Below are positions 52,880 to 60,617 of a stretch of 64,000 nt of DNA, in pieces. How positions within the stretch are numbered: the first letter of the stretch is position 1; each line of letters opens with the position of its first letter. The position numbers were made by a program, and so were the translations under genes. Source of the stretch: Pantoea sp. Ap-967 (GTDB lineage: Bacteria; Pseudomonadota; Gammaproteobacteria; Pseudomonadales; Pseudomonadaceae); assembly GCF_011752565.1 (NCBI RefSeq), contig NZ_VWXK01000018.1, positions 62,001 through 126,000 of the forward strand, in the 5' to 3' direction. The notes under the pieces are model-generated. The model saw only the letters and a program-made list of their open reading frames with translations, did no database searches and was not told the origin of the DNA.

Positions 52880-55168
52880 TCAAAGCGACGAGTATTTCTT
52901 GCGCAGGCGCTGGCGAATCAGCTCGGCCAAGGTGTTCATGATGAAGGTGAACACCAGCAGCACCAGGGCAGCGAGGAACAGCACGCGGTAGTGGCTGCCG
53001 CCGACTTCCGACTCGGGCATCTCGACCGCCACGTTGGCGGCCAGGGTGCGCATGCCTTCGAACAGGTTCATCTCCATCACCGGGGTGTTGCCGGTGGCCA
53101 TGAGCACGATCATGGTTTCACCCACCGCACGGCCCAGGCCGATCATCAGCGCCGAGAAGATGCCCGGGCTGGCGGTGAGGATGACCACGCGGGTCAGGGT
53201 TTGCCACGGCGTCGCGCCCAGGGCCAGGGAGCCCAGGGTCAGGCTGCGCGGCACGCTGAACACGGCGTCTTCGGCAATCGAGTAGATGTTCGGGATGACC
53301 GCAAAGCCCATGGCGATGCCCACCACCAGGGCGTTGCGCTGGTCATAGGTGATGCCCAGGTCGTTGGTGATCCACAGGCGCATGTCACCGCCGAAGAACC
53401 AGCTTTCCAGGTGCGGGCTCAGGGTCAGGGCGAACCAGCCGGTGAACAGGATCACCGGGATCAGGATCGCCGCCTCCCAGCCATCCGGCACCCGCAGGCG
53501 AATCGACTCCGGCAGGCGGCTCCAGGTGAAGCCGGCCAGCAGGATGCCGAACGGCATCAGCAGGAACAGGCTGAACACACCCGGCAGGTGGCCTTCCAGG
53601 TACGGCGCAAGGAACAGGCCGGCGAAGAAGCCGAGGATCACCGTCGGCATCGCTTCCATCAGCTCGATCACTGGCTTGACCTTGCGGCGCATGCCCGGGG
53701 CCATGAAATAGGCGGTATAGATGGCCGCGGCAATGGCCAGCGGCGCCGCCAGGATCATCGCGTAGAACGCGGCCTTGAGGGTGCCGAAGGTCAGCGGCGA
53801 CAGGCTCAGCTTAGGCTCGAAGTCGGTGTTCGAGGCCGTCGACTGCCAGACGTACTTGGGCTCGTCGTAGTTCTCGTACCAGACCTTGCTCCACAGCGCA
53901 CTGAAGGAAATTTCCGGGTGCGGGTTGCGCAGGCTCAGCGGCTGCAGCTTGCCGCCTTCCTCGATGATGATGCGGTTGGCCCGTGGCGACAGGGCCAGGA
54001 TGCCGGCGCCCTCGGCGGCCGGCTCCACCAGCAGCGTGCGGTGCGCGGTGCTGTGGAACACGCCAAGCTTGCCTTCGGTGTCCAGGGCGATGAAGCCCTT
54101 GCGGCGCTCCTCGGCATCGATCTGGGCGATGGGCGCCTTGCCCATCTGGAAGGTGCGGATCTGCTTGAAGCGCTGTTCGCCATCCGGGTCGCGGGCCATG
54201 AACCATTGGGCCAGGCCGCCCTTGGAGTCACCGATGATCAGCGAAATGCCGCCGACCAGCTGGGTGCTGGCGGTGATTTCGGTGTCGGCGCTTTCAGCCA
54301 GCTTATAGCGGCCGTTGAGGCTTTTCTCACGCAGGCTGAACACGTCGGCGGTGGCCCGGCCGTTGATCACGTACAGCCACTGCTGGCGTGGGTCGATGAA
54401 GATGTTCTTCACCGCCTCGGTCATCTGCGGCAGCTCGATACGGTTCTGCTCGGTGGTGACCTCTTCGGTCATCATGTTTTCCGTGCGGGTCAGCGCCAGC
54501 ACCTGCAGGTGCGCGCCGGTGGAGCCGGCCACCACCAGGGTGTCGCCGTTGACGTTGACGCTGACATGTTCCAGCGCCCGGCCCTGGTCGTCGAGCACGA
54601 ACGGTGCCTGGCCATAGGGGTAGTCGATGCCGGCCGTGATGGTTTTCTTGTTGTCCGGGTAGGTGATCTTGTAGGTGTGGTGGAACACCAGCGCCTGGCC
54701 ATTGGACAAGCCCAGCACCACCAGCGGGCTGCCCGGCTGGTCGCTGCCGATGGAGCTGACCTGGGTGCCTGCCGGCAATGGCAGGTCGACGCGCTTGATC
54801 TCGTTACCGGTCTTGGTATCGAAGAACAGCGCCTGGCCCTTGTCGGAAACCCGCATACCCACCAGGTTCTGCTCTTCCAGGGCGATCATCAGTGGCTTGC
54901 CAGCGTCCTGCTGCAGCCAGGCAGGCGCCAGGGCCGGCTTGCGGGTCAGCTCGGCGCCCTGGAACAGGGGCAGCACCACGTAGGCCAGGTAGAAGAAGAT
55001 CAGGGTGATGGCGGCCAGAACGGCAAGCCCGCCCACCAGCACGTACCAGCGGGTCAGGCGGTCCTTGAGGGCGCGCATGCGGCGCTTGCGTTGCAGCTCG
55101 GGCGTATTGAAGTCAATCCGCACGGGTGGAGAATTTGGGGTCATTGTGGAATTGGCCAGATCATTCAT
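52880..55168 (-). CDS. pstC: Phosphate ABC transporter permease PstC (enlarged)
   Basis: 762 residues, more than twice E. coli PstC (319). One N-terminal helix (YVLVGGLAVLAAITLIFFYL) is followed by about 360 periplasmic residues with repeated beta-like stretches (DTKTGNEIKRVDLPL, VSVNVNGDTLVVAGSTG, ALSPRANRIIIEEGGK), suggesting a beta-propeller-like domain. The permease core follows, with AILIPVILFTGWFALTLSP and IPNIYSIAEDAVFSVP. The ATG at 55168 is chosen over an upstream GTG. It has its own Pho box. Confidence 0.95.
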   Translation of the reverse strand: MNDLANSTMTPNSPPVRIDFNTPELQRKRRMRALKDRLTRWYVLVGGLAVLAAITLIFFYLAYVVLPLFQGAELTRKPALAPAWLQQDAGKPLMIALEEQNLVGMRVSDKGQALFFDTKTGNEIKRVDLPLPAGTQVSSIGSDQPGSPLVVLGLSNGQALVFHHTYKITYPDNKKTITAGIDYPYGQAPFVLDDQGRALEHVSVNVNGDTLVVAGSTGAHLQVLALTRTENMMTEEVTTEQNRIELPQMTEAVKNIFIDPRQQWLYVINGRATADVFSLREKSLNGRYKLAESADTEITASTQLVGGISLIIGDSKGGLAQWFMARDPDGEQRFKQIRTFQMGKAPIAQIDAEERRKGFIALDTEGKLGVFHSTAHRTLLVEPAAEGAGILALSPRANRIIIEEGGKLQPLSLRNPHPEISFSALWSKVWYENYDEPKYVWQSTASNTDFEPKLSLSPLTFGTLKAAFYAMILAAPLAIAAAIYTAYFMAPGMRRKVKPVIELMEAMPTVILGFFAGLFLAPYLEGHLPGVFSLFLLMPFGILLAGFTWSRLPESIRLRVPDGWEAAILIPVILFTGWFALTLSPHLESWFFGGDMRLWITNDLGITYDQRNALVVGIAMGFAVIPNIYSIAEDAVFSVPRSLTLGSLALGATPWQTLTRVVILTASPGIFSALMIGLGRAVGETMIVLMATGNTPVMEMNLFEGMRTLAANVAVEMPESEVGGSHYRVLFLAALVLLVFTFIMNTLAELIRQRLRKKYSSL

Positions 55169-55190
55169 GCGCACACCCTAGCGGTCCCGT

Positions 55191-55208
55191 ATGACAAAAA
55201 CATGACAA
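55191..55208 (-). promoter_or_regulatory. Pho box before pstC
   Basis: On the minus strand TTGTCAT-GTTT-TTGTCAT: two identical 7-bp direct repeats 11 bp apart, 23 bases before the pstC start. It predicts a PhoB-driven promoter inside the cluster, or an internal binding site. Confidence 0.75.
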
Positions 55209-55273
55209 TGTGTTGACGCGACAAAGCCCGCCGCACAGGAACCCTGGCTTCGGACTGGGGAAAGCGTGGAAGG

Positions 55274-55294
55274 GGCCGGCGTTTGCCGCCGGCC
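55274..55294 (-). terminator. GC hairpin after pstS
   Basis: GGCCGGC-N7-GCCGGCC, 13 bases after the pstS stop, with no U-tract. It may limit read-through into pstC or protect the pstS mRNA. Confidence 0.5.
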
Positions 55295-55307
55295 GCTTCT
55301 CAGTTAC

Positions 55308-56306
55308 TTACTTCTTTGCAACGTTGTCGCTGTGGGACAGGCCCAGGTCAGCCAGGGTCTTGTCGACCACTTTGGCCGGCAGCGGGATGTAGCCATCCTT
55401 CACCACGACCTGCTGGCCAGCCTGCGACAGTACCAGCTTGACGAACTCGGCTTCCAGCGGGGCCAGAGGCTTGTTCGGCGCCTTGTTGACGTAAACGTAC
55501 AGGAAGCGCGACAGCGGGTACGAGCCGTTCAGGGCGTTGGCTTCGTTGTCCTCGATGTACTCGCCGCCTTCCTTCTTGGCCAGGGCAACGGTTTTCACAC
55601 TGGCGGTCTTGTAGCCGATGCCCGAGTAGCCGATGCCGTTCAGCGAGGAGCTGATCGACTGCACGACCGAAGCCGAGCCAGGTTGTTCGTTGACGTTAGG
55701 CTTGAAGTCGCCTTTGCACAGGGCTTCTTCCTTGAAGTAGCCGTAGGTGCCCGATACCGAGTTGCGGCCGAACAGCTGGATTGGCTTGTTGGCCAGGTCG
55801 CCGGTCACACCGACGTCGCCCCAGGTCTTGGCTTCGGCCTTGCCACCGCACAGGCGGGTGGAGGAGAAGATCGCGTCGACCTGAGCCATGGTCAGGCCCT
55901 TGATCGGGTTGTCCTTGTGCACGAACACGGCCAGGGCGTCGACGGCAACCGGGATTGCAGTTGGCTTGTAGCCGTACTTCTGCTCGAACGCCTGCAGCTC
56001 GACGTCCTTCATCTTGCGGCTCATCGGGCCGAGGTTGGCGGTGCCTTCGGTCAGGGCGGGTGGCGCGGTCGACGAGCCAGCGGCCTGGATCTGGATGTTT
56101 ACGTTTGGATATTCCTTCTTGTAGGCCTCGGCCCACAGAGTCATCAGGTTCGCGAGGGTGTCGGAACCGACGCTGGAGAGGTTGCCCGATACACCGGTGG
56201 TCTTGGTGTAGGTCGGGATCGACGGATCGACGGCGGCTACCGCGTTGGCGGCTGCAACGCCAGCGGCGGCGAACGTGAGGGCCGCCATCAAACGCTTCAG
56301 TTTCAT
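55308..56306 (-). CDS. pstS: Phosphate-binding periplasmic protein PstS
   Basis: 332 residues. The signal peptide MKLKRLMAALTFAAAGVAAA ends in AVAA. The phosphate-binding loops are AAGSSTAPPALTEGTANLGP (with the Ser and Thr ligands) and FGRNSVSGTYGYFKEE. PstS captures phosphate for PstCAB. It is separated from pstC by 139 bp with a hairpin and a Pho box. Confidence 0.96.
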   Translation of the reverse strand: MKLKRLMAALTFAAAGVAAANAVAAVDPSIPTYTKTTGVSGNLSSVGSDTLANLMTLWAEAYKKEYPNVNIQIQAAGSSTAPPALTEGTANLGPMSRKMKDVELQAFEQKYGYKPTAIPVAVDALAVFVHKDNPIKGLTMAQVDAIFSSTRLCGGKAEAKTWGDVGVTGDLANKPIQLFGRNSVSGTYGYFKEEALCKGDFKPNVNEQPGSASVVQSISSSLNGIGYSGIGYKTASVKTVALAKKEGGEYIEDNEANALNGSYPLSRFLYVYVNKAPNKPLAPLEAEFVKLVLSQAGQQVVVKDGYIPLPAKVVDKTLADLGLSHSDNVAKK

Positions 56307-56369
56307 GCCTTGCTCCTAGCAGGAATATTGGGGTGTTGGATGGAACGGGCCCAAGTATCGGCAGGCCGC

Positions 56370-56398
56370 ATGAACACGATATGACTTGATTATGACAA
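56370..56398 (-). promoter_or_regulatory. Three-unit Pho box before pstS
   Basis: On the minus strand TTGTCAT-AATC-AAGTCAT-ATCG-TGTTCAT: three 7-bp repeats at 11-bp steps, 64 bases before the pstS start. It is the strongest Pho box in the window. Confidence 0.85.
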
Positions 56399-56456
56399 AT
56401 GGATGAAAGGCCATCATTTCCAACAGCGCCAATACAGCGCAGGTGTGGGGGGCGTC

Positions 56457-56567
56457 GGGGCTGCTTCCGCACCCCATCGCGACATGCTGTCGCTCCTACC
56501 CAGGGCGAATTAAGACGCGGTCGATGTAGGAGCGACAGCATGTCGCGGTGGGCCGCGCAGCGGCCCC
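56457..56567. repeat. REP palindrome pair (CGACATGC-GCTGTCG class)
   Basis: CATCGCGACATGCTGTCGCTCC and its mirror GGAGCGACAGCATGTCGCGGTG, then GGGCCGCGCAGCGGCCCC. A variant of the CGACC class. It lies between pstS and the MHS transporter gene. Confidence 0.75.
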
Positions 56568-56588
56568 ACAGCGTTCTACAGTCGCAAA

Positions 56589-57878
56589 TCAGCGCTTCTT
56601 GGCAAGCAGGTAAAGGCCAACGCAGAAGCCCACGGCGCACAGCCCGGCCACATAATAAGCCGGGGCCATCGGGCTGACCTTCAGCAGCGCGGTCACCACC
56701 ATCGGCGTCAGGCCACCGAAAATGGCGTAGGCCACGTTGTAGGAGAACGACAGGCCACTGAAACGCACCGCCGCCGGGAACGCCTTGACCATCACGTAGG
56801 GCACCGCGCCGATCACACCCACGCACAGGCCGGTCACCGCGTACAGCGGGAACAGCAGCTCTGGCCGGGTGGGCAGGCTGTGGTAGAACGCCCACGAAGT
56901 CACCAGCAGCAGCAGGCTGCCAATCACGAACACCCGGCCTGCGCCGAACCGGTCGGCCAGGCCGCCCGCGCCGATGCAGCCCAGGCTCAGCAACACGATG
57001 GCCAGGCTGTTGGCCTTGAGCGAATCGGTGGGGCTGACGTGGTAGATGCTCTGCAGCAGCGCCGGGGTCATCAGGATCACCACCACGATGCCCGCCGACA
57101 GCAACCAGGTCAGCAGCATCGACAGGATGATCGGGCCACGGTGGTCACGCAGCACCGCACGCAGCGGCAGCTCCTCAGCCAGGGCCTTGCGCTCCTGCAT
57201 TTCGGCAAACACCGGGGTTTCGTGCAGCCAGCGGCGCAGGTACACCGAGAATAGGCCGAACACGCCGCCCAGCAGGAACGGAATGCGCCAGGCATAGTCG
57301 GCCACTTCCTCGGCGCTGTAGACGCTGTTGATCAGCGTGGCCACCAGCGAGCCCAGGAGAATGCCCGCCGTCAGGCCGGCAGTGAGGGTGCCGCAGGCGT
57401 AGCCGGTGTTGCGCGCCGGCACGTGCTCGGAAACGAACACCCAGGCACCGGGCACCTCGCCACCAATGGCCGCGCCCTGGATCACCCGCATCAGCAGCAG
57501 CAGGATCGGCGCCCACAGGCCAATTTGCGCATAGGTGGGCAACAGGCCCATGACCAGGGTTGGCAAGGCCATCATGAAGATGCTCAAGGTGAACATCTTC
57601 TTGCGCCCAAGCAGGTCGCCGAAGTGCGCCATGACGATGCCGCCCAGTGGGCGCGCCAGGTAACCGGCGGCGAAGATGCCGAAGGTTTGCATCAAGCGCA
57701 GCCATTCGGGCATGTCGGCGGGGAAGAACAACTTGCCGACTACCGTGGCGAAGAACACGAAGATGATGAAGTCGTAGAATTCCAGCGCGCCGCCCAGGGC
57801 GGACAGTGAGAGGGTCTTGTAGTCACTGCGGGTCAGCGGCCGCGAGGGCTGCTCGATACTGCTCGGCACGGAGGTCAT
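56589..57878 (-). CDS. MHS family MFS transporter (metabolite:H+ symporter)
   Basis: 429 residues from ATG 57878, 12 helices. The signatures of the MHS subfamily are present: GALEFYDFIIFVFFATVVGK in helix 1, MAHFGDLLGRKKMF between helices 2 and 3, and a long loop rich in charged residues after helix 6. It resembles carriers for organic acids, proline/betaine or aromatic acids, but the substrate is not predictable. The Arg/Glu-rich upstream extension to 57992 is unlikely to be coding. Confidence 0.85.
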   Translation of the reverse strand: MTSVPSSIEQPSRPLTRSDYKTLSLSALGGALEFYDFIIFVFFATVVGKLFFPADMPEWLRLMQTFGIFAAGYLARPLGGIVMAHFGDLLGRKKMFTLSIFMMALPTLVMGLLPTYAQIGLWAPILLLLMRVIQGAAIGGEVPGAWVFVSEHVPARNTGYACGTLTAGLTAGILLGSLVATLINSVYSAEEVADYAWRIPFLLGGVFGLFSVYLRRWLHETPVFAEMQERKALAEELPLRAVLRDHRGPIILSMLLTWLLSAGIVVVILMTPALLQSIYHVSPTDSLKANSLAIVLLSLGCIGAGGLADRFGAGRVFVIGSLLLLVTSWAFYHSLPTRPELLFPLYAVTGLCVGVIGAVPYVMVKAFPAAVRFSGLSFSYNVAYAIFGGLTPMVVTALLKVSPMAPAYYVAGLCAVGFCVGLYLLAKKR

Positions 57879-58237
57879 CGCTCGTCGTTCTCTTGTAGGC
57901 ATGCAGGCCGCTTGGTACGCGGCTTCTGGATTGGAAAGAGCAGCGAAGATAGCAAATAGCCGAGCCGCGCTGAAAGCGATACAAAAACCCAACAGATATT
58001 CATGACTGCACGGTCGTCGCTGAGCGATTGGCTATATATACTGGTCTTTCGTAGGAAAAGGCTGCTATTAACAAGGGAAGTTGTGCAAAAACGCCGGTCG
58101 TGATGTCAGACGGTTTCGCAGAGTTTCCCTATGGCCGACCAGTGAAAACGTAATCAGCGTAGTATGGTGTCAGCTGAATCGTTTTCTCGGCCTTGCGCCA
58201 CACCAACGAAAGCGTCACGGGTCAGAGGCCCCCTCGC
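57879..58237. other. 359-bp intergenic region without a gene
   Basis: The region between two divergent genes holds no convincing ORF. A TATACT at 58037-58042 is a possible -10 for the thioesterase gene, with a poor -35. The first 120 bp are the upstream region of the MHS gene. No hairpin with U-tract is seen. Confidence 0.6.
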
Positions 58238-58636
58238 ATGATCGAGCTCGAACAAGAAGATCCTATCCCGCAAGGCGACCTGGCCTTGCAGATCACCGCG
58301 CTGCCGCGCGAAACCAACGGTTTCGGCGATATCTTCGGCGGCTGGCTGGTGGCCCAGATGGACCTGGCAGGCACTGCCATGGCCAGCCGCGTCGCCGGTG
58401 GCCGGGTGGCCACGGTGTCCATCGACCGCATGGCGTTCCTGGTGCCGGTGGCGGTAGGCGCGCAACTGTCGTTCTACACCCAGACCCTGGAAATCGGCCG
58501 CAGCTCGATCCGCATGATGGTCGAAGTGTGGAGCGATGACCCGCTGTCCAGCGAATGGCGCAAGGTCACCGAGGCAACGTTCGTGTTCGTCGCCATCGAC
58601 GGCAGCGGCCGTACCCGCTCGGTGCCTCGTCGCTGA
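58238..58636 (+). CDS. Acyl-CoA thioesterase (YciA-like hotdog)
   Basis: 132 residues. The hotdog fold is clear: NGFGDIFGGWLVAQMDLAGT (with the catalytic Asp in QMD) and VATVSIDRMAFLVPVAVG. YciA-type enzymes hydrolyse short- to medium-chain acyl-CoA. The ATG at 58238 follows GAGG; a start at 58193 would add an unusual N-terminus. Confidence 0.9.
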   Translation: MIELEQEDPIPQGDLALQITALPRETNGFGDIFGGWLVAQMDLAGTAMASRVAGGRVATVSIDRMAFLVPVAVGAQLSFYTQTLEIGRSSIRMMVEVWSDDPLSSEWRKVTEATFVFVAIDGSGRTRSVPRR

Positions 58637-58708
58637 GCCCTGCGGGCGGTAAACTCATTGCACGTCACCGGGTCCAAGGGCCCACAGGCATTCAATGAGA
58701 CGAGCGCA

Positions 58709-59605
58709 ATGGCTAATTTCAAGGTCGAATCCGAGCAACATGGCGAACTCAACTGCTGGCGCATCAGCAGCGAGCGCGCCGAACTACTGATTGCCCAGCA
58801 AGGCGCACAGATTCTCAGCTACCAGCGTGTTGGCGAGCCACCGCTGCTGTGGCTGAGTGACCAGGCCATCTTCCGCCAGGGCAAGTCGGTGCGTGCCGGG
58901 GTCCCGGTGTGCTGGCCGTGGTTCGGCAACCTGCAGCGCAACCCCGCCTCGGTGCAGGCCATGTACCAGGGCGAGCAGGCACCTGCCCACGGCCTGGCGC
59001 GCACCCGTGACTGGCAGTTGCTGGCCGTCGAGGAACAGGGGGCAGACTTGCACATCCTGTTCACCCTGCCCGAGGCCCGGGGCAACCTGCCTGGCTGGCC
59101 GCATGATGTCGAGCTGACGCTGCAGGTGGTGCTGGGTGATGAGCTGAGCGTGGCCTTGACCAGCCGCAACCTGGGCAACAGCCCGGTGACCATCAGCCAG
59201 GCCTTGCACAGCTACTTTGCCGTCAGCGATGTACGCCAGGCGCGGGTGGAAGGCGTCGAGGGGCTGCACTACATCGAAACCCTGGCCGACTGGGAGCAGC
59301 GCCAGCAGACAGGCGCGCTGGAATTTGCCGGGGAAACCGACCGCATCTACCTCGATACCCCGAGCACCTTGAGCATCGTCGACCCGAAATGGGCGCGGCG
59401 CATCACCCTGACCAGCAGCGGCTCGCGTTCGGCGGTGATCTGGAACCCCTGGACCGAACGGGCCCAGGAGCTGGCGGACATGGCCGACGATGGCTGGCAG
59501 CGGATGCTGTGCATCGAGACGGCGAATGTGTGGGGCGATGTGGTGGAGCTTGAGCCTGGGGCAAGCTGGGCGTTGCAGGTGCGGATCGGTAGCGCTGCGG
59601 TTTGA
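58709..59605 (+). CDS. D-hexose-6-phosphate mutarotase (YeaD family)
   Basis: 298 residues. The galactose mutarotase-like fold shows PVCWPWFGN with the catalytic region, HGLARTRDWQLL (His), ISQALHSYFAVSD and VWNPW-type end (VIWNPWTERAQELADM). It equilibrates the alpha and beta anomers of glucose 6-phosphate and related sugars. The start MANFKVESEQ matches the family. It follows the thioesterase gene by 73 bases. Confidence 0.9.
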   Translation: MANFKVESEQHGELNCWRISSERAELLIAQQGAQILSYQRVGEPPLLWLSDQAIFRQGKSVRAGVPVCWPWFGNLQRNPASVQAMYQGEQAPAHGLARTRDWQLLAVEEQGADLHILFTLPEARGNLPGWPHDVELTLQVVLGDELSVALTSRNLGNSPVTISQALHSYFAVSDVRQARVEGVEGLHYIETLADWEQRQQTGALEFAGETDRIYLDTPSTLSIVDPKWARRITLTSSGSRSAVIWNPWTERAQELADMADDGWQRMLCIETANVWGDVVELEPGASWALQVRIGSAAV

Positions 59606-59621
59606 GGCCTGCTTTTGCAGG

Positions 59622-59683
59622 CCCGGCCCCTTCGCGGGGCAAGCCCGCTCCTACAAGAGCGGGCTTGCCCGCGAAAGGGCCGG
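59622..59683. repeat. Compact REP palindrome pair
   Basis: CCCGGCCCCTTCGCGGGGCAAGCCCGCTCC followed directly by the inverted GAGCGGGCTTGCCCGCGAAAGGGCCGG, with a three- to five-base centre, so it forms one large hairpin. It separates convergent genes. Confidence 0.8.
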
Positions 59684-59692
59684 CACAGGCGA

Positions 59693-60226
59693 TCAGAGGT
59701 CGGCGTCTTCCACCACCCTCACCTTCGCCGCATCCAGCGCATACGCCGCATCGGCCAGGTCATTGCTGACCTTCTCCACTTTGAGCTTGCCGGTCACCCA
59801 CAGCGGCGTGTAGATGTCGTCGATTTTCAGCCCCTTGGGGTAGCGCACCAGCACCAACTGGTTCGGCGGCGGTGGCGGCACGTGGATGCACGCGCCTGGG
59901 TACGGCACCAGGAAGAACAGCGTGCTGTTGCCCTTGGCATCGCTTTCCAGCGGCACCGGGTAGCCGCCCAGGCGAATGTCCTTGCCGTTCATGGCCGCCA
60001 CGGTCTTGGTCGAGTACATCACCGCCGGCAGGCCCTTGCTCTGCTTCAGGCCGCCCTTGGCGGTGAAGGTGCCATTGGCTTCCGGCGAGTTGTGGTCGAT
60101 TTCGGGCATCGCTTCGAGGGCCTTCTGGTCCGACTTGGGCATCAGCTCCAGCCAGTCGGTTTCAGGCAATTCGGCATGGGCCAGGGTACTGGCCAGAAGC
60201 AAGGGAAGCAGGAACAAGGCACGCAT
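59693..60226 (-). CDS. DUF3299 domain periplasmic protein
   Basis: 177 residues from ATG 60226. The signal peptide MRALFLLPLLLASTLAHA is followed by ELPETDWLELMPKSDQKAL, the family's start. The core has GGYPVPLESDAKGNSTLFFL and VPYPGACIHVPPPPPNQLV, with a Pro-rich turn and a single Cys. DUF3299 is unstudied; members often sit next to ABC-type lipoprotein transporter genes, not seen here. The ribosome-binding site is weak. Confidence 0.8.
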   Translation of the reverse strand: MRALFLLPLLLASTLAHAELPETDWLELMPKSDQKALEAMPEIDHNSPEANGTFTAKGGLKQSKGLPAVMYSTKTVAAMNGKDIRLGGYPVPLESDAKGNSTLFFLVPYPGACIHVPPPPPNQLVLVRYPKGLKIDDIYTPLWVTGKLKVEKVSNDLADAAYALDAAKVRVVEDADL

Positions 60227-60275
60227 GAGAAGGCTCGGCAACTCGGGATGAATTGCCGGGCATTCTAACCAGTAT

Positions 60276-60521
60276 TCAGCGTTTCTTGATGAATCCGTAG
60301 ATCACCAGGATGATGATCGCACCCACCACTGCACCGATGAAGCCCGCGGCCTGCCCGGCCTGGTAGATACCCAGGGCCTGGCCGCCATAGGTGGCGAGCA
60401 GGGAACCGGCAATACCCAGCAGGATGGTCATGATCCAGCCCATGCTGTCGTCGCCCGGCTTCAGGAAGCGGGCCAGCAGGCCGACGATAAGGCCGATGAA
60501 GATGGTTCCAATGATGCCCAT
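60276..60521 (-). CDS. GlsB/YeaQ/YmgE family stress membrane protein
   Basis: 81 residues. Three hydrophobic helices: GIIGTIFIGLIVGLLARFL, MTILLGIAGSLLATYGGQAL and AGFIGAVVGAIIILVIYGFI, the transglycosylase-associated (GlsB) pattern. The start has GAGGGGC upstream, but that site lies in the left arm of a 68-bp inverted repeat. These proteins are stress-induced and of unknown role. It is 96 bp downstream of purK on the same strand. Confidence 0.85.
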   Translation of the reverse strand: MGIIGTIFIGLIVGLLARFLKPGDDSMGWIMTILLGIAGSLLATYGGQALGIYQAGQAAGFIGAVVGAIIILVIYGFIKKR

Positions 60522-60527
60522 GGCAGC

Positions 60528-60595
60528 CCCTCTGAAATGAAGATGGAACATGCCAAAGCCTAGACAGCGCTTTGGCATGTTGCCATTTCAGAGGG
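60528..60595. repeat. 68-bp bipartite inverted repeat between purK and the GlsB gene
   Basis: Outer arms CCCTCTGAAATG (60528-60539) and CATTTCAGAGGG (60584-60595) and inner arms CATGCCAAAG (60549-60558) and CTTTGGCATG (60570-60579) are both perfect, with short unmatched spacers. The GlsB ribosome-binding site overlaps the outer left arm. Confidence 0.85.
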
Positions 60596-60617
60596 CCAAG
60601 CCCCGGCAGAAGTTCGA

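Noticed and set aside
55266..56384. Plus-strand frame antisense to pstS
   Set aside because: Shadow frame over a complete, well-conserved gene with a Pho box on the correct strand.
1231..59683. REP clusters considered as CRISPR or attachment sites
   Set aside because: They are palindromic, dispersed singly or in pairs, and have no regular spacers or cas genes, and no integrase.
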